This document shows, piece by piece, positions 17,045 through 26,072 of a stretch of 39,400 bases of DNA. The position numbers were made by a program, and so were the translations under genes. Position 1 is the stretch's first letter. Each line of letters begins with the position of its first letter. The DNA lies in contig JAHEJD010000009.1 of assembly GCA_024639005.1 (NCBI GenBank), positions 24,147 to 63,546 of the forward strand, written 5' to 3'. Source of the stretch: Chromatiaceae bacterium. Its GTDB lineage: Bacteria > Pseudomonadota > Gammaproteobacteria > Chromatiales > Chromatiaceae. The notes under the pieces were generated by a model. That model did no database searches, was not told the DNA's origin, and saw only the letters and a program-made list of their open reading frames with translations.

Positions 17045-17602
17045 ATGGGCCGAGGAACCGATACCCGTGATATGAAGATTGAGACAAAGACACCTGACTA
17101 TTCGCTGGTATCGGATCCCAGGGCCTGGTGGTTGCTCGCCGCATCTGCCATAGCCCTGGAGCTCACCGCACTCTGGTTTCAGTACGGGATGGGTCTGGAT
17201 CCCTGTGTGATGTGCGTCTATGAACGCCTCGCCGTGTTCGGACTGTTTTTTGCCGGATTGATCGGGGCCCTCGGCCCGCGCCGGGCAATCTTGCGCTGGC
17301 CGGGCTATCTGGTCTGGGCGCTGAGTGCCGGATGGGGTCTGCTGCTTGCCCTTGAACACGTCGGGTTTCAGAGCGACGAGTCGGGGGCAATGAGCTGCAG
17401 TTTTCTGCCGAATTTTCCCAGCTGGCTGAAACTCGAGGAATGGCTGCCTGCGCTCTTCCTTCCCACCGGCTATTGCGATGACGTGCAGTGGCAGTGGCTG
17501 GGTGTGACCATGGCCGAGTGGATGGTTGTGGTGTTCGCCGTCTACCTGGTGATACTGCTGGGTGTCCTGGCGATCGAGGTGCGGCGGCTGCGCTCTGCCT
17601 GA
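17045..17602 (+). CDS. dsbB: Disulfide bond formation protein B
   Basis: Inner-membrane quinone reductase that reoxidises DsbA. Four transmembrane helices are visible. The first periplasmic loop carries the CxxC pair in [15 protein letters not shown], and the second loop carries the other pair, [11 protein letters not shown] and PTGYCDDVQ, spaced as in E. coli DsbB. The residue run [14 protein letters not shown] closely matches E. coli. Two starts are possible: ATG 17045 (185 residues, GGCGGA seven bases upstream) and ATG 17072 (176 residues, the E. coli length). A MITE-like element starts 79 bases after the stop. Confidence 0.93.
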   Translation: MGRGTDTRDMKIETKTPDYSLVSDPRAWWLLAASAIALELTALWFQYGMGLDPCVMCVYERLAVFGLFFAGLIGALGPRRAILRWPGYLVWALSAGWGLLLALEHVGFQSDESGAMSCSFLPNFPSWLKLEEWLPALFLPTGYCDDVQWQWLGVTMAEWMVVVFAVYLVILLGVLAIEVRRLRSA

Positions 17603-17681
17603 GCGGTCGTCTCGCCGCCGATGGAAAACACTCGCCGATTGGATTACCGTGCAGATGTCGCGCTCAGCTACTGGCAGGAGA

Positions 17682-17865
17682 ACAGCCTGCATGGCTCACC
17701 AATTTCCTACTGCGCGGCCCGACACCCTCGCCGTGACGGGCCGTACTCGCTCCGGCCGGCTCGACGTAGTGCCAGCTACGCCTTCGCCGTCCTCCACTGC
17801 GTGCGCCCCGTCACAGCGGCGTCTCGAGTCGCTCGCGACGAAAAACGGTGGGCCATGCAGGCTAG
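17682..17865 (+). repeat. MITE-like element, copy 2
   Basis: Second 184-base copy, same orientation as copy 1. Its terminal repeats are 17682-17700 and 17847-17865, with 16 of 19 pairing plus one G-T wobble. The inner halves of its termini differ from copy 1 (ATGGCTCA in place of AAATTTGA on the left), yet the opposite end has changed in step, so pairing is kept. It sits between dsbB and the DUF4124 gene, and its right end runs to within three bases of the inferred start of that gene. Confidence 0.85.
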
Positions 17866-17867
17866 CC

Positions 17868-18422
17868 CTGAAACGCCCTGTAGTTCAATCGCTCTGGCTG
17901 GCGGCTCTGCTGCTGATCGGGGCATCGCCAACTGCCCAGGCAGAAACGCTTTATCGCTGGGTGGATGGGGCAGGGCAGCTGCACTTCAGCGACACGCCGC
18001 CGCCCGACGATGCTACACAGGCGAAAGAATTGCCGACACCCGCATACACCCCGCCACCGATGACGCCCGACGAGGACCCCTACTCAATCCTCAACCAGGT
18101 GCGACGCCTCGAGGCGCAGCGCGAGAAGTTGGCGCGTGAACGCCTCGCAAGACAGCAGCTGCAGCAGCAGTATGAGCTGCGCAGGCGCGAGCTCGAGGGG
18201 TTTCCGCAGGCCGTGGACAACAATCGAGTTTGGGGATCGGTGTATGCCTACCCTCGGCCGCCCTTTGCCGGCCATCCGGGGCACAGACCCGGCCGACCCG
18301 GTCATCGCCCCGGCGCACCCAGTCTCTGGCAGCCCGATCATCCGGCCTTCCGGCCGTATGCACCGCCCCGGCAGCAGCACCGGCCGAGGCCTCGCTCCTG
18401 GGGGGTGGAGGCAATGAACTAG
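17868..18422 (+). CDS. DUF4124 domain exported protein
   Basis: Secreted or periplasmic protein. A signal peptide ([17 protein letters not shown], cleavage before ETLYRW) leads into a DUF4124 domain, [22 protein letters not shown] Glu/Arg/Gln-rich helical segment follows (about residues 75-110), then a Pro/Gly/His-rich tail. Function is unknown. The start is problematic: no ATG, GTG or TTG lies between the MITE-like element and the signal peptide. CTG at 17868 would give a proper signal peptide; the nearest conventional in-frame starts (GTG 17769, ATG 17691) are inside the element and would bury it. It may use CTG or have lost its native start to the insertion. recQ follows 16 bases after the stop. 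Confidence 0.7.
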   Translation: MKRPVVQSLWLAALLLIGASPTAQAETLYRWVDGAGQLHFSDTPPPDDATQAKELPTPAYTPPPMTPDEDPYSILNQVRRLEAQREKLARERLARQQLQQQYELRRRELEGFPQAVDNNRVWGSVYAYPRPPFAGHPGHRPGRPGHRPGAPSLWQPDHPAFRPYAPPRQQHRPRPRSWGVEAMN

Positions 18423-18438
18423 TGTAATCTGCTCCTCG

Positions 18439-20268
18439 ATGCTAGCCGCACCCCACAGTACCATCCAGCAGACCCTACAGCGGGTCTATGGCTATGGCGA
18501 GTTCCGCCCGCAGCAGCAATCCATCATTGAGGACCTGATCGCGGGCGATGACGCCTTCGTGTTAATGCCGACCGGCGGCGGCAAGTCCCTGTGTTATCAA
18601 ATACCGGCGCTGCACCGACCCGGTGTCGGGATCGTGGTCTCACCGCTGATCTCGCTAATGAAGGACCAGGTGGACGCGCTGAATGCCAATGGTGTTGCGG
18701 CTGCCTATTACAATTCCAGCCAGGGTTCCGACGCCGCACGTCAGGTACTCGACCGGCTGCACGAGCATGCGCTCGACCTGCTCTATATCAGTCCGGAGAG
18801 ATTGATTACCGGTGGTTTCCTGGATCGGTTGTCGGACATCGATATCGCCCTGTTCGCTATCGATGAGGCGCACTGCGTTTCGCAATGGGGGCACGACTTC
18901 CGGCCCGAATATGCAGCGCTCGGTAGCCTGCGCGAGCGGTTTCCCGAGGTCCCGCTGGTGGCCCTCACCGCGACCGCCGATGCGCAGACGCGTGGCGATA
19001 TCGTACGGGTACTGAATCTGGGCCATGCGAAACAGCATATCGCCGGTTTCGATCGTCCGAACATCCGCTATACGGTGTTGGAGAAGCACAAGCCCTTCGA
19101 GCAGCTGCTGCGCTTTCTCGACGGCCGCCATGACCAGGCGGGAATCGTCTATGCGCTGTCACGCAGGAGAGTCGAAGAGATAGCGGCAAGGCTGTGCGGG
19201 CAGGGTGTCAGCGCCGCTGCTTACCATGCCGGTCTGCCGGCCGCGCAGCGGGAACGCGTACAGGAGGAGTTTCTGCGGGATGAATGCTCGATCGTCGTTG
19301 CCACGGTGGCCTTCGGCATGGGCATCGACAAACCCAATGTGCGCTTTGTGGTGCACTACGACCTGCCCAAGCACATCGAGGGCTTCTATCAGGAGACCGG
19401 TCGTGCCGGGCGGGACGGTCTGCCGTCGGAGGCACTGTTGCTGTACGGCGCACAAGACGTGGTCACCGCACGGCGGCTGATCGACAACAATCAGAATCCG
19501 CAGCAGCAGCGCATCGAGATCCATAAGCTCAACGCCATGGTCGCACTAGCCGAGGCGGTTACCTGCCGGCGTCGGGTGCTGCTCGGCTATTTTGGAGAAT
19601 CACTGGCACAAGACTGTGGTAATTGCGATGTCTGCACCAACCCGCCGGAACGCTTCGACGCCACGGTCGAGGCGCAGAAGGCGCTGTCCTGCGTCTACCG
19701 TGTCGGGCAGCGCTTTGGCATCAGGCACGTGATCGATGTATTACGCGGTGCCGACACCGACCGCATTCGTACCCTGGGCCACGCGCGTCTATCGACCTAC
19801 GGCATCGGCAGCGACAGGGGCGAGCAGGAGTGGACATCGATAATCCGCCAGCTCATACACCACGGTTATCTCGAACAGGACATTGCGAACTATTCGGTGC
19901 TGAAACTCACCGCGGCCGCACGGCCACTACTGCGCGGTGAGCGCCGGCTGGAGCTAGCCAGACCGCGCGTCAGAGAGGCAAGAAAGGTCAAACGGCCGAA
20001 GACCGACGGACTCGGCGGTCCCTATGACGAGGCGTTGTTCGACGCGCTGCGCCGCCTGCGCAAACAGCTGGCCGATGTGGAGGGAAAACCGCCCTATGTG
20101 GTCTTCGGCGACGCCACGCTAATGCAGATGGCGCGCGACAAACCAACCACGCAGCAAGGCCTGCTGGACGTCAGCGGCGTGGGCCAGCACAAGCTGGAAA
20201 AATACGGCGACGACTTTCTAGACGTCATTGCCGATCACTGCATCAGAAAAGACGAGCAGGGCGCATGA
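18439..20268 (+). CDS. recQ: ATP-dependent DNA helicase RecQ
   Basis: 3'-5' helicase of the RecF recombination pathway, 609 residues as in E. coli. Helicase motifs are in order: [15 protein letters not shown] (motif I), [19 protein letters not shown] (DEAH, motif II plus the aromatic-rich loop), ALTATAD, and [10 protein letters not shown] (motif VI). The RQC zinc site follows as CRRR...CGNCDVC near residue 380-400, then a winged helix. A C-terminal HRDC domain begins around residue 525 ([17 protein letters not shown]). No defects were seen. Confidence 0.97.
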   Translation: MLAAPHSTIQQTLQRVYGYGEFRPQQQSIIEDLIAGDDAFVLMPTGGGKSLCYQIPALHRPGVGIVVSPLISLMKDQVDALNANGVAAAYYNSSQGSDAARQVLDRLHEHALDLLYISPERLITGGFLDRLSDIDIALFAIDEAHCVSQWGHDFRPEYAALGSLRERFPEVPLVALTATADAQTRGDIVRVLNLGHAKQHIAGFDRPNIRYTVLEKHKPFEQLLRFLDGRHDQAGIVYALSRRRVEEIAARLCGQGVSAAAYHAGLPAAQRERVQEEFLRDECSIVVATVAFGMGIDKPNVRFVVHYDLPKHIEGFYQETGRAGRDGLPSEALLLYGAQDVVTARRLIDNNQNPQQQRIEIHKLNAMVALAEAVTCRRRVLLGYFGESLAQDCGNCDVCTNPPERFDATVEAQKALSCVYRVGQRFGIRHVIDVLRGADTDRIRTLGHARLSTYGIGSDRGEQEWTSIIRQLIHHGYLEQDIANYSVLKLTAAARPLLRGERRLELARPRVREARKVKRPKTDGLGGPYDEALFDALRRLRKQLADVEGKPPYVVFGDATLMQMARDKPTTQQGLLDVSGVGQHKLEKYGDDFLDVIADHCIRKDEQGA

Positions 20269-20305
20269 TGCAAGCGAACCTGTGCAGAAGCCGCTTCCCG
20301 CGGGA

Positions 20306-20314
20306 TGCTATAGT
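20306..20314 (+). promoter_or_regulatory. Candidate extended -10 promoter element
   Basis: TGCTATAGT fits an extended -10 box (TG-N-TATAAT-like). It lies 60 bases before the start of the Gly-rich TerB-like gene and after the recQ stop. No convincing -35 box was found 17 bases upstream, which is tolerable for extended -10 promoters. Confidence 0.4.
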
Positions 20315-20374
20315 CAAGGCGTGCGCTGAGGGCTCCGCCCGACCAGGCGAAACTACAACAAAACGGAGGCCCCA

Positions 20375-21351
<977 letters not shown>

Positions 21352-21352
21352 T

Positions 21353-22837
21353 TCAACATCGGCCGCTATCGGCGGCTGCATGACGCGGCAGCTCGAAGCT
21401 GAACGACGTACCCTTTGCCAGGCGACTGCTCACGACAATGGCCGTGCGGTGCAGATCGAGGATGCGCTTCACGATCGCAAGTCCCAGGCCGGTGGACTCC
21501 GGGCCTGACGGCGATGCCGGTGGCGCATGAAAGTAGCGGTCGAATATTCTCGGCAGTGCCTCCTCGGTGATGCCGGCACCGGTGTCCGATACGGTCACCC
21601 GGACCCCCTCGTCATAGCCATCCAGCAATATCGTGACGCGGCCGTGTTCGGGCGTATGGCGCAGGCCGTTCTCGATCAGATTCTCGAATACCCGTTCGAT
21701 CAATCGGATATCTGCATACACGGCACTGTTCTGGCCGTGCATCTCAACGACCAGTGAAACCGATTTACGCTCCGCGGCCAATCGAAACTCCTGGGTGATA
21801 TCAGCCACCAGCTCCGCCAGAGAGAATTCGTCCAGCTGTGGTTTGATGGCATTCGAGTCGAGTCTGGCCAGCTCGAACAGATCGGTAATCAATCGGCCCA
21901 GGCGTGTACCGTGACGGCGCGCGATCTGAAGATACTCCCGACGCTGCTCCGCTGTGATCTCCGTGTCCTTCAACAACAGCGTCTCGATGTAGCCCTGCAT
22001 GGTGGTCAGGGGTGTGCGCAGATCGTGTGAGATATGACTGACAAGCTCGCGACGCATCTGATCCGTCTCTCGGATCTGATCGACCTGATCTTCGATGCGC
22101 GCCTGCATCGCATCGAACGCCAGAGCGAGCTGCGTAATCTCGTCCTGGCGCCTATGTCCCTCGGGTGGGGGACTCCCCATCGCACCGTGATGGAAGGCAT
22201 TCACGTTCGCGGTCAGCCTGTTCAGCCGGCGGCTCAGGCGCCCGAAGATGAGCAGGGCGCTGCCCAGACCGAAGATCACGCAGCCGATCACGGCCAGTGT
22301 CGTAAGGCGCAAGACCTCGCTGGCCTCCGCGGAGGTGGCAATCTGATCGTATTTCTGGCCGCTCAGAACGACATAGACATAGCCCTCCAGTCGATCGCCG
22401 GTCTTGATCTCGGCAACCGTGAAAATCTTCTTTCCTGCGGATGTGCGCGGGTCGTCACCCAGCAGGGGCAGGCCGGTGCTCGAGGCGAGGAAACGCTGGA
22501 TAGGCTGCAGCGCGACATGCCGCCGACGCAGGGCGCCGTCCCCGAGGTCATGGCTCAGGATACGGCCTGTGGGGTCGAGCAAATAGACCTCCACCGATGG
22601 ATTTACGATCATGGCCTGGTGGGCGAGTGCCTGCAGGGCAACGGCATTGACCTCGCCGTTCTCGATCAACGGCGCCTCACCGGCGACATACATCGCGACC
22701 GGTGTGTTCAGCCGCTGCGTGACCTCCTGGTAGTACATGTCGCTGGAGTAGCGGGTCAGCAAGACCAGCACCACGCCGATCGCCAAGAACAACAGCACCA
22801 ACGCGGCGGAGAGTTTAATTGAGAGCGTGTTGAACAT
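21353..22837 (-). CDS. Membrane sensor histidine kinase of the bufferin operon
   Basis: 494 residues from ATG 22837, overlapping the response regulator gene by 23 bases. The longer open frame to 23071 is a shadow. Transmembrane helix 1 is at about residues 9-28. A periplasmic sensor region of about 145 residues follows (29-175; contains SVEVYLLDPTGRILSHDL, a PAS/Cache-like strand pattern). Helix 2 is at 176-198, then HAMP. HisKA is SHISHDLRTPL with His271; ATPase motifs are ENLIENGLRHTP, VSDTGAGI and STGLGLAIV. The periplasmic part has no Cys and no His/Met cluster like the copper sensor CusS, so the stimulus is unclear. Operon position suggests it controls the bufferin genes or reads their target stress. 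Confidence 0.9.
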   Translation of the reverse strand: MFNTLSIKLSAALVLLFLAIGVVLVLLTRYSSDMYYQEVTQRLNTPVAMYVAGEAPLIENGEVNAVALQALAHQAMIVNPSVEVYLLDPTGRILSHDLGDGALRRRHVALQPIQRFLASSTGLPLLGDDPRTSAGKKIFTVAEIKTGDRLEGYVYVVLSGQKYDQIATSAEASEVLRLTTLAVIGCVIFGLGSALLIFGRLSRRLNRLTANVNAFHHGAMGSPPPEGHRRQDEITQLALAFDAMQARIEDQVDQIRETDQMRRELVSHISHDLRTPLTTMQGYIETLLLKDTEITAEQRREYLQIARRHGTRLGRLITDLFELARLDSNAIKPQLDEFSLAELVADITQEFRLAAERKSVSLVVEMHGQNSAVYADIRLIERVFENLIENGLRHTPEHGRVTILLDGYDEGVRVTVSDTGAGITEEALPRIFDRYFHAPPASPSGPESTGLGLAIVKRILDLHRTAIVVSSRLAKGTSFSFELPRHAAADSGRC

Positions 22838-23609
22838 CTTGGGGCCGCTGACGGAGGAGGGTAGCGTCTCCAAACCGATAGCCAACGCCCCAGACCGTGA
22901 GGATATAACGCGGACGGGGAGGGTCTGGCTCGATCTTCGAACGCAGGCGATTGATGTGTGAGTTGACGGTGTGTTCATAACCGTCGTGGCCATAGCCCCA
23001 GACCTGATCGAGCAGTTGGGCCCGCGTGTAGACTCGCCCCGAGTGCCTGGCAAAATGCACCAGCAGGTCAAATTCCCGGGCGGTCAACTCGACAACACGG
23101 CCGTCGACGTCGACCTGTCGCGTATCGAGGTCGATGGACAGTCCGCCGTGTTGGATGACCGATGACGCGACTGCACCTTGATGCGCCTGCAATGCCGCAC
23201 AGCGTCGGAAGATCGCACGCACCCGTGCAACCAGTTCCTGCAGGCTGAAGGGTTTGGTCACATAGTCGTCAGCCCCGATATCCAGGCCGCGTATGCGATC
23301 CGCCTCTGCGGCCCTCGCGGTGAGCATCAGCACGGGCGTGTAGTGCATGCCCTCACGAAGCCTTCGACAGATCTCCAAGCCCCCGATACCAGGTAGACCG
23401 AGGTCGAGGATGATCAGGTTCCAGCGGCGCGCCTCTGCGACGCTGAGGGCGTCGTACCCGTTATTCGCAATCACGACCTCATTACAGAACTCGGATAGAT
23501 GCAGTTTGAGAAGCTGCGCAATGTCGCGTTCGTCTTCAACGACGAGGACCGATTTCCTATCCACACCCAGCCCCTCTACCGATTCAGGACAGGGGGTTAG
23601 ACCGGTCAT
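22815..23609 (-). CDS. OmpR/PhoB-family response regulator
   Basis: The receiver domain (SVLVVEDERDIAQLL; phospho-acceptor Asp69 in IILDLGLPG; Lys119 in DDYVTKPF) is followed by a winged-helix DNA-binding domain (LTAREFDLLVHFARHSGRVYTRAQLLDQVWG, then HINRLRSKIEPD and VWGVGYRF). The ATG at 23609 overlaps the bufC stop as ATGA and gives 264 residues, with an unusual 20-residue N-terminal extension. GTG 23564, with AGAGGGG upstream, would give a standard N-terminus (249 residues). It forms a pair with the downstream kinase. Confidence 0.92.
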   Translation of the reverse strand: MTGLTPCPESVEGLGVDRKSVLVVEDERDIAQLLKLHLSEFCNEVVIANNGYDALSVAEARRWNLIILDLGLPGIGGLEICRRLREGMHYTPVLMLTARAAEADRIRGLDIGADDYVTKPFSLQELVARVRAIFRRCAALQAHQGAVASSVIQHGGLSIDLDTRQVDVDGRVVELTAREFDLLVHFARHSGRVYTRAQLLDQVWGYGHDGYEHTVNSHINRLRSKIEPDPPRPRYILTVWGVGYRFGDATLLRQRPQDVQHALN

Positions 23610-24481
23610 CGCGGGGAGATATTTCGACCGGCGTCGCGTCGGTCGAGGGGTTGCATCGCGCATTCAGACGGTGTGACCTTGTGCGCCGCATCCCTGTGGC
23701 CGGTCCGAACAGCCCCGATCAGGCGATGGCCTATCCACGCCTTTAGCAGCGTGGCTGCCCGCAGCGGTACTGCCTCGGCAGCGATAAAGGCGGTGAGTCG
23801 CTCGCAGACCTCGCCAAAACTGCCACCGTCACAGAGACAATCGAATGCCGCACACTCGTCTGGCTCCAATGAGCGAAAGCGGGTGGTCAGCTGCTCGCGC
23901 CACACCAGCCAGGGTACCGCTGAACCCTCGCTCGCGGTGACCGGCGTCGGCTGTTCGGCGCTCAGGATCGCCCACATGCCTGCTGTATTCCAGCGCAAAT
24001 CGAGGCGCTGCACGGAGGGATGGATGGCGACGGCCATGTCGGGCCAGTCAGGCGCCGCGATGGTGGCCATGTCGCCAATCGTGGCAACCGGGTCGTCTGG
24101 GGCATCGAAGGCCTCGCCCAGGGCCCACTCGAAGCGGGCAAGTTCCGCCAGCCACGGCAGTCGGCGATAGGCCGGCTCGTTGGCGATGAACTCCGCCAGC
24201 CGGGCGCCGAAATGACGCAGGCTGGCCGAATGGGACGGATGGGCCTCCAGGTAGGCCTGGGCGAGTCCGTCGAAGGCTTCATCGCCGATCGACCTGTGCA
24301 GCGCCGGATAGTCGCTGACCAGGGCCTCCTTGAGCCGTGCCGGGTAGGCATGAACATAGACGGCCAGCTGACGCTCGGGCATCGCGCGGCCGCCGGTGCT
24401 CACCCAGGGCCGCGCCAGATCCTTAGGCGGTGTCAAGAGACAGCGTTGAAAACGCCGCTGAAGCTCGCCGAGGCGGCTCAT
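23606..24481 (-). CDS. bufC: BufC, DUF2063 partner of the MNIO enzyme
   Basis: 291-residue protein of the DUF2063 (putative DNA-binding/RRE-like partner) family. The N-terminal domain includes LQRRFQRCLLTPP, RQLAVYVHAYPARLKEALVSDYPALHRSIGDEAF and AYLEAHPSHSASLRHFGARLAEF, all hallmark stretches. The C-terminal half is divergent, as usual. In bufferin systems this protein delivers or binds the precursor peptide for the MNIO enzyme BufB. The gene overlaps bufB (ATGA) upstream and the response regulator (ATGA) downstream, so all are translationally linked. Confidence 0.88.
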   Translation of the reverse strand: MSRLGELQRRFQRCLLTPPKDLARPWVSTGGRAMPERQLAVYVHAYPARLKEALVSDYPALHRSIGDEAFDGLAQAYLEAHPSHSASLRHFGARLAEFIANEPAYRRLPWLAELARFEWALGEAFDAPDDPVATIGDMATIAAPDWPDMAVAIHPSVQRLDLRWNTAGMWAILSAEQPTPVTASEGSAVPWLVWREQLTTRFRSLEPDECAAFDCLCDGGSFGEVCERLTAFIAAEAVPLRAATLLKAWIGHRLIGAVRTGHRDAAHKVTPSECAMQPLDRRDAGRNISPR

Positions 24482-25329
24482 GCCACTTGCCCGCGCAGCT
24501 GTCGTTCGGCGATATCTCGCACCCTGGCCAGCTCATCGATCAGCGCCGACAGCGGTGGTATCCGGTCATCGCGTTCAATCATCGCGGATACGCGGCCGTA
24601 ACGACGTACGGCAGCGGCATATAACGCGAACACCGGATCGGCAATAGCATGGTCATGGGTGTCGATGATCAGATCGTCCTGCCTGGTGTGACCCGCCAGG
24701 TGGATCTGCCATACGCGCTCGACCGGTATGGCCTCGAGGTAGGCGTAGGGATCGAAGTTGTGGTTGAAGGCGCTGACATAGATGTTGTTGATGTCCAACA
24801 GGATCAGGCAGTCGGCGCGTTCTGCGACTTCACGCAGAAACTCCCATTCGCTGAGCTGAGAGTCGCAGAAGCTGACGTAGCTGGAGACGTTTTCCAGCAG
24901 CATCTGGCGGCCGATGAGATCCTGTACCCGCTGAACCCTTTCCACCACGTGAGCGATGGCCTCTTCGGTATAGGGAAGGGGCATTAGGTCGTGCAAGTTA
25001 ATCCCCTGGACGCCGGTCCAGCACAGATGGTCGGAGAACCAGGCCGGCTGGACCCGATCGATCAGGCCCTTGAGTGCGTTGAGATAATCCAGATCGAGCG
25101 CCTCGGTGCTGCCGATCGACAGCGATACCCCATGCATGACCATCGGGTAGTGCGCCCGGATGCGGTCTAGATAGTGTAAGGGCTTACCGCCCTCGACCAG
25201 ATAATTCTCCGAGACGATCTCGAACCAGTCGACCTGAGGCAGCTCGTCGAGCACGCTCGTATAGTGTTCTTTGCGCAGGCCCAGCCCATAGCCGAGGAAC
25301 GGACGTTGCGTGTGGAGTAGGGTGGACAT
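24478..25329 (-). CDS. bufB: BufB, MNIO (DUF692) multinuclear iron oxygenase
   Basis: 283-residue TIM-barrel enzyme of the DUF692/MNIO family (multinuclear non-heme iron-dependent oxidative enzymes). The family start GYGLGLRKEHY and EIVSENYLVEGG are present. Likely metal ligands in order are His66 (MHGVSLSIGS), His101 (SDHLCW), Glu146 (LLENVSSYV), Asp179/Asn181 (LLDINNIYV), His190, His210/His214 (QIHLAGH) and Glu252 (MIERDD). In characterised bufferin systems this enzyme converts precursor cysteines to copper-binding thiooxazole groups. It is separated from bufA by a 60-base spacer with a strong hairpin and overlaps bufC. Confidence 0.93.
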   Translation of the reverse strand: MSTLLHTQRPFLGYGLGLRKEHYTSVLDELPQVDWFEIVSENYLVEGGKPLHYLDRIRAHYPMVMHGVSLSIGSTEALDLDYLNALKGLIDRVQPAWFSDHLCWTGVQGINLHDLMPLPYTEEAIAHVVERVQRVQDLIGRQMLLENVSSYVSFCDSQLSEWEFLREVAERADCLILLDINNIYVSAFNHNFDPYAYLEAIPVERVWQIHLAGHTRQDDLIIDTHDHAIADPVFALYAAAVRRYGRVSAMIERDDRIPPLSALIDELARVRDIAERQLRGQVA

Positions 25330-25345
25330 GGATGGCTCCAGCGGT

Positions 25346-25374
25346 CCGGTACCGGCATGGCCTGCCGGTACCGG
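25346..25374 (-). promoter_or_regulatory. Intercistronic hairpin between bufA and bufB
   Basis: A perfect 12-bp stem (CCGGTACCGGCA / TGCCGGTACCGG) with a 5-base loop lies between the bufA stop and the bufB start. No T-tract follows on the minus strand, so it is more likely an mRNA-stabilising or partial-attenuation structure than a full terminator. It could raise precursor output relative to enzyme output, as is common in RiPP operons; this is inference. Confidence 0.7.
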
Positions 25375-25389
25375 CCGTTACCAAACGCC

Positions 25390-25659
25390 CTAAGAGGCCT
25401 TGGGTTTGTCTACCGACCCGCCGATCTCTTCACAGGCGTGTTTGGACATGCTGACGAAACCCTGGCCTTTGCAGGAGGCCTGGCCCTTACAGGCATTGGT
25501 CGCCGACTTGCAATCATTGTGGCCTTTGCACTTGTTGACACCGAAGCAGTGCACATTGGCATCACTGCCTGCCTGCGCCATACCGATGGGGGCCATGGAA
25601 AACACCGCGGCGGCCGTGGTGGCGAGTGCGGCGGCGGCGAACTTTCTTCTGCTGGTCAT
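25390..25659 (-). CDS. bufA: BufA, bufferin-type RiPP metallophore precursor (six Cys)
   Basis: 89-residue exported peptide. The start at 25659 has GAGGAA about seven bases upstream; the longer open frame is leader sequence. The signal peptide has a twin-Arg-like SRRKF and a long Ala-rich core, with likely cleavage after AQA (residue 30). The core is rich in Lys, Gly and Asn with six Cys at 38, 44, 50, 57, 63 and 76 (spacings x5, x5, x6, x5, x12), embedded in [13 protein letters not shown] and [14 protein letters not shown]. This matches the six-Cys BufA2-like class rather than the four-Cys DUF2282/BufA1 class. After modification by BufB-BufC it should be exported and bind copper in the periplasm. 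No DoxX-type (BufD) gene is present. Confidence 0.85.
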   Translation of the reverse strand: MTSRRKFAAAALATTAAAVFSMAPIGMAQAGSDANVHCFGVNKCKGHNDCKSATNACKGQASCKGQGFVSMSKHACEEIGGSVDKPKAS

Positions 25660-25696
25660 CGTTGTGTTCCTCGATCGAAAGTGGGTCAAAACACCG

Positions 25697-25735
25697 CCCC
25701 CGGGCGCCTGCGCGCAGTGCACAAGGGCCCGGGGG
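25697..25735 (-). promoter_or_regulatory. GC-rich hairpin in the bufA leader
   Basis: A 9-bp perfect stem (CCCCCGGGC / GCCCGGGGG) encloses a 21-base loop that itself holds the palindrome CTGCGCGCAG. It lies 37 bases upstream of the bufA start, between that start and a weak -10-like TATAAG (minus strand, 25766-25771). It could be a leader RNA structure; no known riboswitch was recognised. Confidence 0.5.
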
Positions 25736-25855
25736 AAACGGTTGCGTTGGCATCCGCTGCCCTGACTTATAGCCATGAAGGTTCACGGAAGTATCACGAC
25801 GGCAATTCAGATCGGTCGACCAGACTATCGCGGCCCAAGCGGAGGAGCGCCAGGG

Positions 25856-26072
25856 AGCGCATCCACCAAACTCGCCCAGGCCCATCTCGACCAAGTGGAC
25901 GACCTGGTATCGAGCTACTTGCGCAGCCGCGATGCGTTGGAGCCGGTGCAATCTACGGAGCTGGTCGTATGAGGCCCTCGCGCGGCTGCGCAAGGCGGGT
26001 ATCGAGGTGCGACGCCTGGAGGACGGCCTTCCAGAATGGCGACGGGCGGGGTTGCCGGTGGAGCAATCCTAG
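25856..26072 (+). pseudogene. Internally deleted ArsR-rhodanese fusion gene remnant
   Basis: Two adjacent, frame-shifted pieces of one known architecture. Bases 25856-25969 encode KLAQAHLDQVDDLVSSYL and RSRDALEPVQSTELV, the end of an ArsR-type winged helix plus the linker of ArsR-rhodanese regulators. After a TGA at 25970, the +1 frame from 25968 encodes YEALARLRKAGIEVRR and LEDGLPEWRRAGLPVE up to TAG 26070-26072, the C-terminus of the rhodanese domain. The DNA-binding N-terminus and most of the rhodanese domain, including its active-site Cys loop, are missing. It is a dead fragment upstream of, and divergent from, bufA. Confidence 0.75.

Noticed and set aside
17621-18139. Open frame starting MENTRRLDYRAD between dsbB and DUF4124
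   Set aside because: It runs through the MITE-like element and then out of frame through the DUF4124 gene; no homology was recognised for its first 25 residues.
22034-22822. 262-codon plus-strand open frame inside the histidine kinase gene
   Set aside because: The minus-strand kinase has intact H, N and G boxes; the plus frame is compositional.
25390-25659. DUF2282/BufA1 four-Cys assignment
   Set aside because: The core has six Cys with different spacing, so the BufA2-like class fits better.
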